From positions 1 to 10,792 of the forward strand of contig JBGTLW010000136.1 of the NCBI GenBank assembly GCA_041743835.1: DNA of 10,792 bases, written 5' to 3'. This DNA is from JBGTLW01 sp041743835. GTDB lineage: Bacteria > Planctomycetota > Phycisphaerae > Phycisphaerales > Phycisphaeraceae. Shown here piece by piece: positions 1 to 5,444 of this stretch; within the stretch, counting starts at the first letter, position 1; each line of letters opens with the position of its first letter. The position numbers and the translations under genes are program-made. The notes under the pieces are model-generated. The model searched no databases. It worked only from the letters and a program-made list of their open reading frames with translations, and was not told the origin of the DNA.

Positions 1-132
1 TTCCGCAAGGTCACCCCCGCGCGAGTTGCACGGGTCGAGAGGATGATGAACAATCGCCCCCGCAAGTGCCTCAACTACCGCACCCCCCTCGAGGTCCTCA
101 ACGCCTTGCCCGGTGTTGCGCTTCGGAATTGA
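1..132 (+). CDS. IS30-family transposase, C-terminal fragment (cut by window edge)
   Basis: Frame 1 is open from the first base to a TGA at 130-132 and gives 43 residues, including RVERMMNNRPRKCLNYRTPLEV. The NNRPRK-LNYRTP-EV block is the well-known C-terminal end of IS30-family DDE transposases, just past the catalytic glutamate. These enzymes cut and paste the element through its terminal inverted repeats. The catalytic DDE residues and the start lie left of the window, so it cannot be judged whether the gene is intact. What is seen is the motif and the stop; the family assignment rests on knowledge of IS30 proteins. Confidence 0.88.
   Translation, partial: FRKVTPARVARVERMMNNRPRKCLNYRTPLEVLNALPGVALRN
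1..132 (+). mobile_element. Right-hand part of an IS30-family insertion sequence; outer boundary unresolved
   Basis: The transposase end implies that the IS right inverted repeat should lie within a few tens of bases after 132. I cannot fix it, because the left inverted repeat that would confirm it is outside the window. The extent given is therefore only the part supported by coding sequence; the true end probably falls between about 140 and 180. Confidence 0.6.
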
Positions 133-380
133 ATCCGCCCAATAAGACACAATCGGTCAACCTTTACCGCGTAATTGCTGTGCATCATTGCCGAGCATTT
201 TCCTAGCCGTGTTAATGCAAATGCAAGTGCAAGTATAGAAATCACCAGTCCCGCGAAATCTACCAGCATCCACGGGTTTACACCTATAGAGGTATATGTG
301 CCTTTGCTTCGAGAAAGCAGCGACACGCACGCAAAAAGCAGCATGCAGAAAAGCAAGGAGATGTAGCCAGCACGGGACAT
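75..380 (-). CDS. Small two-helix membrane protein of unknown function, C-terminus probably altered by the IS
   Basis: Not recognised. The 101-residue product has two clear hydrophobic stretches, residues about 5-22 (GYISLLFCMLLFACVSLL) and about 38-57 (MLVDFAGLVISILALAFALT), with a short Ser/Lys/Thr loop between, so it should sit in the inner membrane as a hairpin. The start was chosen at ATG 378-380 because GGAG (387-390) stands six bases upstream; a longer TTG-started reading from 431 is possible. The last 19 or so residues (from about 83) are encoded antisense to the end of the IS30 transposase. The natural C-terminus may therefore have been lost when the IS inserted. A weak promoter-like site lies upstream. 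The hydrophobic pattern and ribosome site favour a real gene, but it could be a remnant. Confidence 0.45.
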   Translation of the reverse strand: MSRAGYISLLFCMLLFACVSLLSRSKGTYTSIGVNPWMLVDFAGLVISILALAFALTRLGKCSAMMHSNYAVKVDRLCLIGRIQFRSATPGKALRTSRGVR

Positions 381-401
381 TATGGACTCCACAGAGCTAC
401 T

Positions 402-431
402 AAAATACTGACGGAAAAGTGGCTGATTCAA
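402..431 (-). promoter_or_regulatory. Possible promoter for the small membrane-protein gene
   Basis: On the minus strand, TTGAAT (426-431) and TATTTT (402-407) are 18 bases apart and would start transcription near 395, just ahead of the GGAG at 387-390. Each box matches the sigma-70 consensus at four of six positions. The position fits well but the match is weak. Confidence 0.3.
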
Positions 432-528
432 TTCCGAGTATTAAACAGGGACGCATCTCGTTCTTCTCTGGGAGCGTCTCCGTTCGATACTTCCCTCAAA
501 CGTCCACGTATAGGCCCTCCTTTACTTG

Positions 529-780
529 CTACTCGTCAATGTTCTCATATTCGAGGTGTAGTAACTTTGCATCTAGCGCCCTTTTAGTCCTAGTACGAGG
601 GTCGGCGTCAAAGTAGACGACCGCAGGTCCCATGTCGGTCATACTTCGAGCAGATACGAGCCTGTTGTCATAAGAAACGACCTCAATGTATGAGAATCCC
701 GATTCATTGAAGTGATAGCTACTGTATTGCCCCTCATGATGCACTGAATCTGGTTGTACCAAGTCAAGGAACTCTTGCAC
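529..780 (-). CDS. Hypothetical protein, 83 aa
   Basis: Not recognised. A GTG codon at 778-780 follows AAAGG with a six-base gap, and an in-frame TAG two codons before the GTG fixes the longest possible start. The product is soluble and mixed in charge, with alternating hydrophobic residues that suggest beta strands (FSYIEVVSYDN; GPAVVYFDADP) and a charged helical C-terminus (TKRALDAKLLHLEYENIDE). There is no signal peptide, membrane segment or recognisable motif. It lies 29 bases after the stop of the 67-codon ORF upstream on the same strand, so the two might be co-transcribed or be pieces of one decayed gene. It sits in the A+T-richer tract. It is the best-supported of the three small ORFs there, because of its ribosome site and balanced composition. 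Confidence 0.45.
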   Translation of the reverse strand: MQEFLDLVQPDSVHHEGQYSSYHFNESGFSYIEVVSYDNRLVSARSMTDMGPAVVYFDADPRTRTKRALDAKLLHLEYENIDE

Positions 781-809
781 TGGCTACCTTTGGTAAATGT
801 GTGCCCAAC

Positions 810-1013
810 TCAAGTGATGCAGTACGGCGCAATATTTTGAACTCTGCGTACTGCAAGCCATGAGCCCAAAACACGCGGGCGAGAAAAATAGCATGTCGCC
901 TCAAAGTGATAGTGATGTCTAATTTTCTCGCGTTCCGCATCAGTGACTGCCTCTACGAAACTCACTGTTCGATGGACTTTGTCTATAGCTGTGTCTCCAT
1001 CATGCAAAAGCAC
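810..1013 (-). CDS. Doubtful hypothetical ORF, 67 aa, directly after speA
   Basis: Not recognised. The GTG start (1011-1013) lies one base after the speA stop (TGA, 1015-1017), an arrangement that would allow coupled translation. No separate ribosome site stands out. Residues 18-42 (FVEAVTDAEREKIRHHYHF region) are helix-like and charged; the rest has no motif. The last codons run through a perfect 8-bp inverted repeat (819-826 / 847-854), which argues that this end may be structural rather than coding. It may be a gene fragment brought in with the A+T-rich tract, or chance. It is kept because it is co-directional with its neighbours and leaves no other explanation for 810-1013. Confidence 0.25.
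   Translation of the reverse strand: MLLHDGDTAIDKVHRTVSFVEAVTDAEREKIRHHYHFEATCYFSRPRVLGSWLAVRRVQNIAPYCIT
819..854. repeat. Inverted repeat, 8-bp arms, A+T-rich 20-base loop
   Basis: GCAGTACG (819-826) is matched exactly by CGTACTGC (847-854). The loop holds AATATTTT. No T-run follows on either strand, so it is not a standard terminator. It could be a weak hairpin at the 3' side of the 67-codon ORF, or an end of an old mobile element. Confidence 0.5.
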
Positions 1014-1014
1014 T

Positions 1015-2964
1015 TCATGTCAGGTACGTGTAGCCTGCGAGGCCGTTTTCGTAGAAGCGGCGGAGCAGGCGGGATTCTTCGATGGTGAGTCGGCCGTCGC
1101 CCACAGCCCGCTCCAGCGTCTTGCGGAAGGTGCGGCGGAGCTGCTCGGGTTCAAACTGCACGTAGCCCAAGACCTCGGCGATGGTGTCGCCCTCGACGAC
1201 CTCTTCGACGTGGGGTCGGCCATGCTCATCGACACGGATGTGGACGGCGTTGGTGTCGCCGAAGAGGTTGTGGAGGTCGCCGAGGGTTTCCTGGTACGCC
1301 CCGACGAGGAACGCGCCGAGGAAGTAGTCCCCGCCGGTGAACGGGTGCAATGGGAGGACTTGTTCGCTGCCCTCGCTGCCGATGAAGTGGTCGATCTTGC
1401 CATCGGAGTCGCAGGTGATGTCCGCGAGGATTCCCTTGCAGGTCGGCTCCTCGTTGAGGCGGTGGATGGGCATGATCGGGAAGAGCTGGTCGATGGCCCA
1501 GGCGTCGGGCAGCGACTGGAAGATGGAGCAGTTGCAGAAGTAGGTGTCGCTGAGCATGGGCTCAAGGTCGTGGAACTCTTCGGGGATGATCTCCCGCTGG
1601 CGCACGAACCGCCAGGTCTTGGAGCAGATCGCGTAGAACAGGCGTTCGGCCAGCCCGCGGTGCTCCAGCGAGCAGTAGCCGAGGCTAAAGAGGTTGAACG
1701 TCTGGTCGCGGGCGAGCATCGCGTCGTGGTAATACTCGATGCAGTTGGCGTCGCTGAGGTACACCCAGCTCTCTGCGAGGGTTCGGACCGGCGCGGGGAA
1801 CTCTTCGAGGTCCGCGTCTGTGAATGCCTCGGGCAGCTCGAAGCGGTCGAAGCCGGACCACCCCAGGACATCGAAGATAAGCACGCTGTGGTGCGCGACC
1901 ATGCTGCGTCCGGACTCGCTGATGATCGTGGGGTGTGGCACCTCCTGGTCATCGCAGACCTCGCGGATGTGGTGGACCACGTCGTTGGCGTATTCCTGGA
2001 GGCTGTAGTTGATGCTTGAGTCGGCGGTGGTCTTTGAGCCGTCGTAATCCACGCCGAGGCCGCCACCGATGTCGATGTAGGTCAGCCCCGCCCCGGCCTT
2101 GTAGAGCTCGGTGTACACGCGGACCAGCTCGGTGAGCGCCCGCTTCACCTGGCGGATGTCGTTGATCTGGCTGCCGAGGTGGAAGTGGAGCAGGTTGAGG
2201 CAGCCGAGCATCCCCTCTTCGCGGAGGAACTCGATGGCATCGAGCACCTCGCTGATGAACAGCCCGAACTTGGACCGCACGCCACCCGAGCTCTCCCATC
2301 GCCCCGCGCCGCGCGTGGCCAGCTTCACGCGGATGCCGATGCTCGGCTCGACGCTGTGCAGCTTGGCGTACTTGGCGATGAGCTTGAGCTCGGAGAACTT
2401 CTCCACGACGGGGATGACGTTGCGGCCGAGCTTCTTGGCGAGGATGACGGCTTCGATGAACTGGTCGTCCTTGAAGCCGTTGCAGATGATGGGGGTGTCG
2501 GGGTTTTCGACCATCGCCATGATGGCCAGGAGTTCGGGCTTGGACCCCGCCTCGATGCCAAACCCGTGGTCGCCGCCGATGTCGAGCACTTCCTCGACGA
2601 CCTGGCGTTGCTGGTTGACCTTGATGGGGTACACGCCTCGGTACACGCCGCGGTAGTCGTTTTCTTTGATGGCATTGGCGAAGGCGGTCGCCAGTTGCCC
2701 CAGCCTGTGCCGGAGGATATCGGTGAAGCGGATGAGCAGTGGCGGCTCAAGGTCGCGGGCACGCAGGTCATCGACCAACTGCTTGAGGTCGATGCTGTGC
2801 TCGGTGGTCGCGTTGGGGTGGACTTGCAGGTTGCCCGACGGCGCGACGGAGAAGTAACCGCCCCCCCAGCGATCCGTGCGGTACAGCGCCTGGCTTTTCT
2901 TGTATGACCATTCGGGTTGTGCGGGTGCTTCCAAGATCGGGCTTTCCGGGGTGGTTTTTTTCAT
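1015..2964 (-). CDS. speA: Biosynthetic arginine decarboxylase (PLP-dependent)
   Basis: Converts arginine to agmatine and CO2, the first step of the agmatine route to putrescine and spermidine; these enzymes are PLP- and Mg-dependent. The 649-residue product matches the usual length (about 630-660). Visible landmarks are W33-G36 in the N-terminal arm, GVYPIKVNQQRQ with the PLP lysine K115, HFHLGSQI (H260-I267) whose histidine stacks on the cofactor, the phosphate loop DIGGGLGVDYDG (298-309), SESGRS (349-354), and C518 in ADITCDSDG, equivalent to the active-site cysteine of this fold. The C-terminal GLAGYTYLT is the normal family ending, so the gene is complete despite the foreign-looking DNA that follows. 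The frame is open for 55 more codons up to 3129. I chose ATG 2962-2964 because the extension is compositionally unlike a protein and a promoter-like site lies inside it. No good Shine-Dalgarno is seen. The gene appears to stand alone, with no other polyamine gene nearby. Confidence 0.95.
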   Translation of the reverse strand: MKKTTPESPILEAPAQPEWSYKKSQALYRTDRWGGGYFSVAPSGNLQVHPNATTEHSIDLKQLVDDLRARDLEPPLLIRFTDILRHRLGQLATAFANAIKENDYRGVYRGVYPIKVNQQRQVVEEVLDIGGDHGFGIEAGSKPELLAIMAMVENPDTPIICNGFKDDQFIEAVILAKKLGRNVIPVVEKFSELKLIAKYAKLHSVEPSIGIRVKLATRGAGRWESSGGVRSKFGLFISEVLDAIEFLREEGMLGCLNLLHFHLGSQINDIRQVKRALTELVRVYTELYKAGAGLTYIDIGGGLGVDYDGSKTTADSSINYSLQEYANDVVHHIREVCDDQEVPHPTIISESGRSMVAHHSVLIFDVLGWSGFDRFELPEAFTDADLEEFPAPVRTLAESWVYLSDANCIEYYHDAMLARDQTFNLFSLGYCSLEHRGLAERLFYAICSKTWRFVRQREIIPEEFHDLEPMLSDTYFCNCSIFQSLPDAWAIDQLFPIMPIHRLNEEPTCKGILADITCDSDGKIDHFIGSEGSEQVLPLHPFTGGDYFLGAFLVGAYQETLGDLHNLFGDTNAVHIRVDEHGRPHVEEVVEGDTIAEVLGYVQFEPEQLRRTFRKTLERAVGDGRLTIEESRLLRRFYENGLAGYTYLT

Positions 2965-3088
2965 CTGCGTGTTGCCGAGAATGAGGTGCTTGGCGTGCAC
3001 GGTTTGCGGGGTGTCGGGTGGTGAAGGGTGTGGCGGGGTCACACTCCGGTGCTCACCTGCCGTCGCGCTGCTAGGCTCGCGGTTGGCG

Positions 3089-3116
3089 ATGATACATGCA
3101 AGCCCGCGTAAGCCAA
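3089..3116 (-). promoter_or_regulatory. Candidate speA promoter
   Basis: Minus-strand TTGGCT (3111-3116) and TATCAT (3089-3094) are 16 bases apart, matching the consensus at four and five of six positions. Transcription would start near 3082, giving a leader of about 120 nt to the chosen ATG. This site supports rejecting the in-frame upstream extension of speA. Confidence 0.4.
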
Positions 3117-3227
3117 GCGTCAGCACCAAAGACTAACGGTGGTTGGTTGGTGGAGCAAGGTCGTGGCTGCGTCAGCGCGGCTGTGCTGCGGACGCTTGAG
3201 GTCAGGCCAGACCCCTGGGGCATTTCC

Positions 3228-3268
3228 GGGTGGCGGGTTCGTGGGGGTGTGTTCCGGGGGCGGGGGGG
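3228..3268 (+). other. G-rich tract with five G-runs (possible G-quadruplex)
   Basis: Runs of 3, 3, 5, 5 and 7 G occur at 3228-3230, 3235-3237, 3243-3247, 3256-3260 and 3262-3268, with short spacers. The tract lies between the speA promoter-like site and the terminator of the first PEP-CTERM gene. The G-runs are on the plus strand, so the minus-strand transcript would be C-rich here. Any effect would be at the DNA level. Confidence 0.45.
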
Positions 3269-3272
3269 CAAT

Positions 3273-3319
3273 GAAAAACCCCAGCGATCCAGGCGATAGA
3301 CCGAAGGGGCTTGGAGGGG
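3273..3319 (-). terminator. Rho-independent terminator of the first PEP-CTERM gene; 47-bp repeat copy 1
   Basis: Read on the minus strand, CCCC pairs with GGGG (3306-3309 with 3279-3282). After a 2x2 internal loop, CGGTC pairs with GATCG (3299-3303 with 3285-3289) around a nine-base loop. TTTTT (3274-3278) follows directly. This is a standard intrinsic terminator, beginning 48 bases after the stop of the PEP-CTERM gene at 3368. The whole 47-bp segment is repeated without a mismatch at 4383-4429. Confidence 0.8.
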
Positions 3320-3367
3320 CGTGTGTGTTGTCATCAAGCCGCGGTCATGCGGCCGAGCCGGGGTGGC

Positions 3368-4114
3368 TTAGGCCTTGTTGCGACCGCGTCCGGCGAGGAT
3401 CACGAGGCTGCCGAGGCCGAGCAGCGCGAGGGAAGCGGGCTCGGGCACAGCGGTGGTGCTCACGGTGAAGTTCTTTTTCTGGATGAAAGCGGTGGCGGGT
3501 GATTCGGTCGTGGCTTGGAGGTTGTTGTTGATGACCACAAAGACTTCGGTGACGTTGAACGGCAGGAGGTCGACCGTCAGTTCGAGTGACCAGTTGCCCG
3601 CATCCAGCGCAGGGCCGGAGAAGAACTGGACAAAAGTCGCAAGCTCATCACCAATGTTGCTGCCCCCCGCGACGGCGTAGAGGTTCACCGTCAGGCTCGC
3701 AGCCACTGCGCCGGTCTTGCCCGCGCCGCCGAGGAAGCTGTAATCCCCGCCCTCGTTGATGTAGAGCGTGGCGAGGGGCGCGTTGCTGTTGCTGCTGAGT
3801 GTGAAGTCGAGCGTGCCGATCCTGGTTTGGCTGAAGCCGGTGGTCCCATCAGCCTTGGCGATGAACGCCTGCTGACTGACAGTCGGGAACCCCAGCGTGT
3901 TGCCGCTGATGTTCGGCGTCCCGTAGAGGGCGCTGGTCCCCGCGTTGCTTTCGGTCACGTCCTCGTAGGAGAGGCTGGTGCCCGCGTAGTCGCCGTAGTT
4001 ATTGACGAACGCAGCCTGTGCGCTGGTCGCAAAGCCTGCGACCGCAAGCATCAGCGCACCTGTGAAGGCACGTGCCCCGGTCCATCTCCCGCCCGCCATG
4101 GTTTGAGAAAACAT
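3368..4114 (-). CDS. PEP-CTERM sorting domain protein, paralogue A
   Basis: A secreted protein expected to be exported by Sec and then processed by an exosortase that recognises the C-terminal PEP-CTERM signal; such proteins are usually linked to extracellular polymer or the cell surface. The 248-residue product begins with a long signal peptide (hydrophobic core about 18-30, likely cut after SAQA at 34). A small-residue-rich, beta-type body follows, containing YINEGGDYSFLG and TEVFVVINNN. It ends with VPEP (223-226), a hydrophobic helix (SLALLGLGSLVILAG) and the basic tail RGRNKA. The start is ATG 4112-4114, with GGAGG (4120-4124) five bases upstream; the longer reading to 4198 ignores this. 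The next gene upstream is a clear paralogue sharing NEGGD, TEV-VVI-N, AFI-KK-F and the VPEP tail. No enzymatic motif is seen. The ligand or role is unknown. Confidence 0.9.
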   Translation of the reverse strand: MFSQTMAGGRWTGARAFTGALMLAVAGFATSAQAAFVNNYGDYAGTSLSYEDVTESNAGTSALYGTPNISGNTLGFPTVSQQAFIAKADGTTGFSQTRIGTLDFTLSSNSNAPLATLYINEGGDYSFLGGAGKTGAVAASLTVNLYAVAGGSNIGDELATFVQFFSGPALDAGNWSLELTVDLLPFNVTEVFVVINNNLQATTESPATAFIQKKNFTVSTTAVPEPASLALLGLGSLVILAGRGRNKA

Positions 4115-4119
4115 CGAAA

Positions 4120-4124
4120 CCTCC
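4120..4124 (-). promoter_or_regulatory. Ribosome binding site deciding the start of PEP-CTERM paralogue A
   Basis: GGAGG on the minus strand lies five bases before ATG 4112-4114, within TTTGGAGG, which is also found in front of paralogue B with the same spacing. Confidence 0.75.
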
Positions 4125-4220
4125 AAATCCCAAAAATGTGTTGACGGGTGATTCGTTTTCGCCTGGATCAGCCCGCCACGTATTGACCGCAGACACAACT
4201 TCTACGGCAATACCCCGATT

Positions 4221-4249
4221 ATTGTAGAACGTCTGCCCCGGCAGGTAAA
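4221..4249 (-). promoter_or_regulatory. Promoter of PEP-CTERM paralogue A
   Basis: Minus-strand TTTACC (4244-4249) and TACAAT (4221-4226) are 17 bases apart. The -10 box matches at five of six positions. Transcription from about 4214 gives a leader of about 100 nt. The -35 lies in GCTTTAC (4245-4251), also present at the paralogue B promoter. Confidence 0.55.
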
Positions 4250-4288
4250 GCAAAATTTTGCCGCGGAAGACAAAATTAATGCAACATG

Positions 4289-4321
4289 ACCCCCGGAACA
4301 CCCCCGGAACACCCCCGGAAG
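4289..4321 (-). repeat. Three tandem 11-bp repeats upstream of the paralogue A promoter
   Basis: The unit ACCCCCGGAAC occurs at 4289-4299 and 4300-4310, and with a last-base change (G) at 4311-4321. The array starts 40 bases upstream of the -35 box, one to two helical turns beyond where RNA polymerase contacts DNA; the 11-bp period puts copies on the same helix face. It could be a regulator site array or simple slippage. The core ACCCCCGGAA also makes up a minisatellite at 8305-8376. Confidence 0.7.
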
Positions 4322-4382
4322 CCAGTGAGCGTTTGGGGCGTGTTAAGTCGTTTTAAAATGGGGTATCTGCGGCCCTCTCAAA

Positions 4383-4429
4383 GAAAAACCCCAGCGATCC
4401 AGGCGATAGACCGAAGGGGCTTGGAGGGG
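4383..4429 (-). terminator. Rho-independent terminator of PEP-CTERM paralogue B; 47-bp repeat copy 2
   Basis: Identical over 47 bp to 3273-3319, 1110 bases away in the same orientation. The hairpin is CCCC/GGGG (4416-4419 with 4389-4392) plus CGGTC/GATCG, followed by TTTTT at 4384-4388. It begins about 70 bases after the stop of the gene at 4500. The identity ends abruptly at both edges. Confidence 0.8.
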
Positions 4430-4499
4430 GCGGGATGTGGGGCGCTGGTGGATGCGGCCGCTGGCTCAAACCGGGGACGGCAGGGGGGTAGGGGGGTAT

Positions 4500-5243
4500 T
4501 CAGGCCTTGCGTCCCCGGCCGGTGAGGATGACCAGGCTGCCGATGCCCAGCAACGCTAGGGACGCGGGCTCGGGCACAAAGGTTGTCACCGCGACGGAAA
4601 AATCCTTCTTGGCGATGAACGCGGAGCCATCGGTGCTGTTGACGGAGGCGGACAGCGTGTTGTCGATGACGACGAGCACTTCAGTGCGGTTGAGGTTGGT
4701 CAGGTCGATCGTGGCGGTCGCAGACCAAAGCCCGTCGCTGGTCCCGCTGGATGGCACGCCGGTCTTGCTGAAGCCGACCGCTGAGCCGATGTTGAGCGTG
4801 GTCACCGGGTCTTTGATTCGGATGGACCCGCCCACGTTGACTGTGCCGGAACCCGAGATGGTGAAGTCGCCACCCTCGTTGACGGTGATGAGGCCGAGGA
4901 AATTGCCGGGCTTCGCGGTGAGCAGGAACTGGAGTCGGCCGTCGGTGGTGTCACCGGAGCCCACCGCGTTCGGGGCAAACGCTACGAAGGACGCATTTGG
5001 CTCGAAGACGAGGAAATTGATCGCGGGCGGCGGGGTCACCGGCGGGCCGTAGAGAGGCACGGGGTCTGTCCCTGATGTCTCGGTGACACCCGAGAAAACC
5101 ACGGTGTCACCGACGAATGGGCCGGTGTACACGATCGCGCTCGCCTGAGTCGCAACCATCGCCACCAGCATCAGGCACGCCGCGATCCGAAATAATTGGT
5201 GTTGCACCATCCCACTCCTGTTGATCTTGTCGCCCCAAACCAT
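4500..5243 (-). CDS. PEP-CTERM sorting domain protein, paralogue B
   Basis: A 247-residue exported protein of the same build as the gene downstream: signal peptide with core ACLMLVAMVAT, cut probably after ASA; a beta-rich body with VTETSGTDPVPLYG, ITVNEGGDFTISG and TEVLVVIDN; and a C-terminal VPEP (223-226) followed by SLALLGIGSLVILTG and RGRKA. Aligned with paralogue A it keeps the motif order and the exact VPEP position, but much of the middle has diverged. The start is ATG 5241-5243, with GGAGG (5249-5253) five bases upstream. A second ATG at 5208-5210 also has AGGAG before it and would give a shorter, cleaner signal peptide (236 aa). A leader hairpin lies at 5271-5305. No catalytic motif is visible and function beyond surface or matrix sorting is unknown. 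The processing exosortase is not in this window. Confidence 0.9.
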   Translation of the reverse strand: MVWGDKINRSGMVQHQLFRIAACLMLVAMVATQASAIVYTGPFVGDTVVFSGVTETSGTDPVPLYGPPVTPPPAINFLVFEPNASFVAFAPNAVGSGDTTDGRLQFLLTAKPGNFLGLITVNEGGDFTISGSGTVNVGGSIRIKDPVTTLNIGSAVGFSKTGVPSSGTSDGLWSATATIDLTNLNRTEVLVVIDNTLSASVNSTDGSAFIAKKDFSVAVTTFVPEPASLALLGIGSLVILTGRGRKA

Positions 5244-5248
5244 CTTCG

Positions 5249-5253
5249 CCTCC
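5249..5253 (-). promoter_or_regulatory. Ribosome binding site favouring the 5243 start of paralogue B
   Basis: GGAGG, five bases before ATG 5241-5243, in the same TTTGGAGG context as paralogue A. A competing AGGAG (5215-5219) stands four bases before the internal ATG at 5208-5210, so two starts may be used. Confidence 0.65.
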
Positions 5254-5270
5254 AAACGCCTGTGAGTACG

Positions 5271-5305
5271 ATGGGTGATCGAAATGTCGCCTGTCAGTCA
5301 CCCAT
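5271..5305 (-). other. Hairpin in the 5' leader of PEP-CTERM paralogue B
   Basis: ATGGGTGA (5271-5278) and TCACCCAT (5298-5305) are perfectly complementary 8-bp arms with a 19-base loop. On the minus-strand transcript it lies between the promoter and the ribosome site, about 28 bases before the start codon. The paralogue A leader keeps one arm-like ATCACCC but no partner. Confidence 0.55.
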
Positions 5306-5345
5306 GACCGAGCCATAACTGCACACTGCCTCAGATACGCCTGTA

Positions 5346-5373
5346 ATTCTAACCGGTTGTAGTGGGGTGTAAA
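5346..5373 (-). promoter_or_regulatory. Promoter of PEP-CTERM paralogue B
   Basis: Minus-strand TTTACA (5368-5373) and TAGAAT (5346-5351) are 16 bases apart, each matching the sigma-70 consensus at five of six positions. Initiation near 5339 gives a leader of about 96 nt, almost the same as paralogue A. The -35 is within GCTTTAC (5369-5375), shared with paralogue A. Confidence 0.6.
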
Positions 5374-5444
5374 GCTGAAATTCCAGTTTCCACAAGAAAT
5401 TTTGAAGATATTGGACCTTGCTTGGCCTTCCCGTGTGGGTTGGG

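Noticed and set aside
943..2019. Long plus-strand ORF of 358 codons opposite speA
   Set aside because: It is antisense to a clearly recognised gene; the product is an Asp/Glu/Val-rich composition typical of the reverse of GC-rich coding sequence, and no domain is visible.
2179..2907. Plus-strand ORF of 242 codons opposite the 5' half of speA
   Set aside because: Same compositional shadow effect; no ribosome site and no recognisable motif.
2965..3129. In-frame N-terminal extension of speA by 55 codons
   Set aside because: It would begin upstream of the best promoter-like site, is proline/serine-rich and unlike the family N-terminus; starting at 2964 gives the normal length.
3071..3337. Minus-strand ORF of 88 codons across the first terminator
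   Set aside because: It reads through the terminator hairpin and the G-rich tract and overlaps the speA promoter region; the composition is not protein-like.
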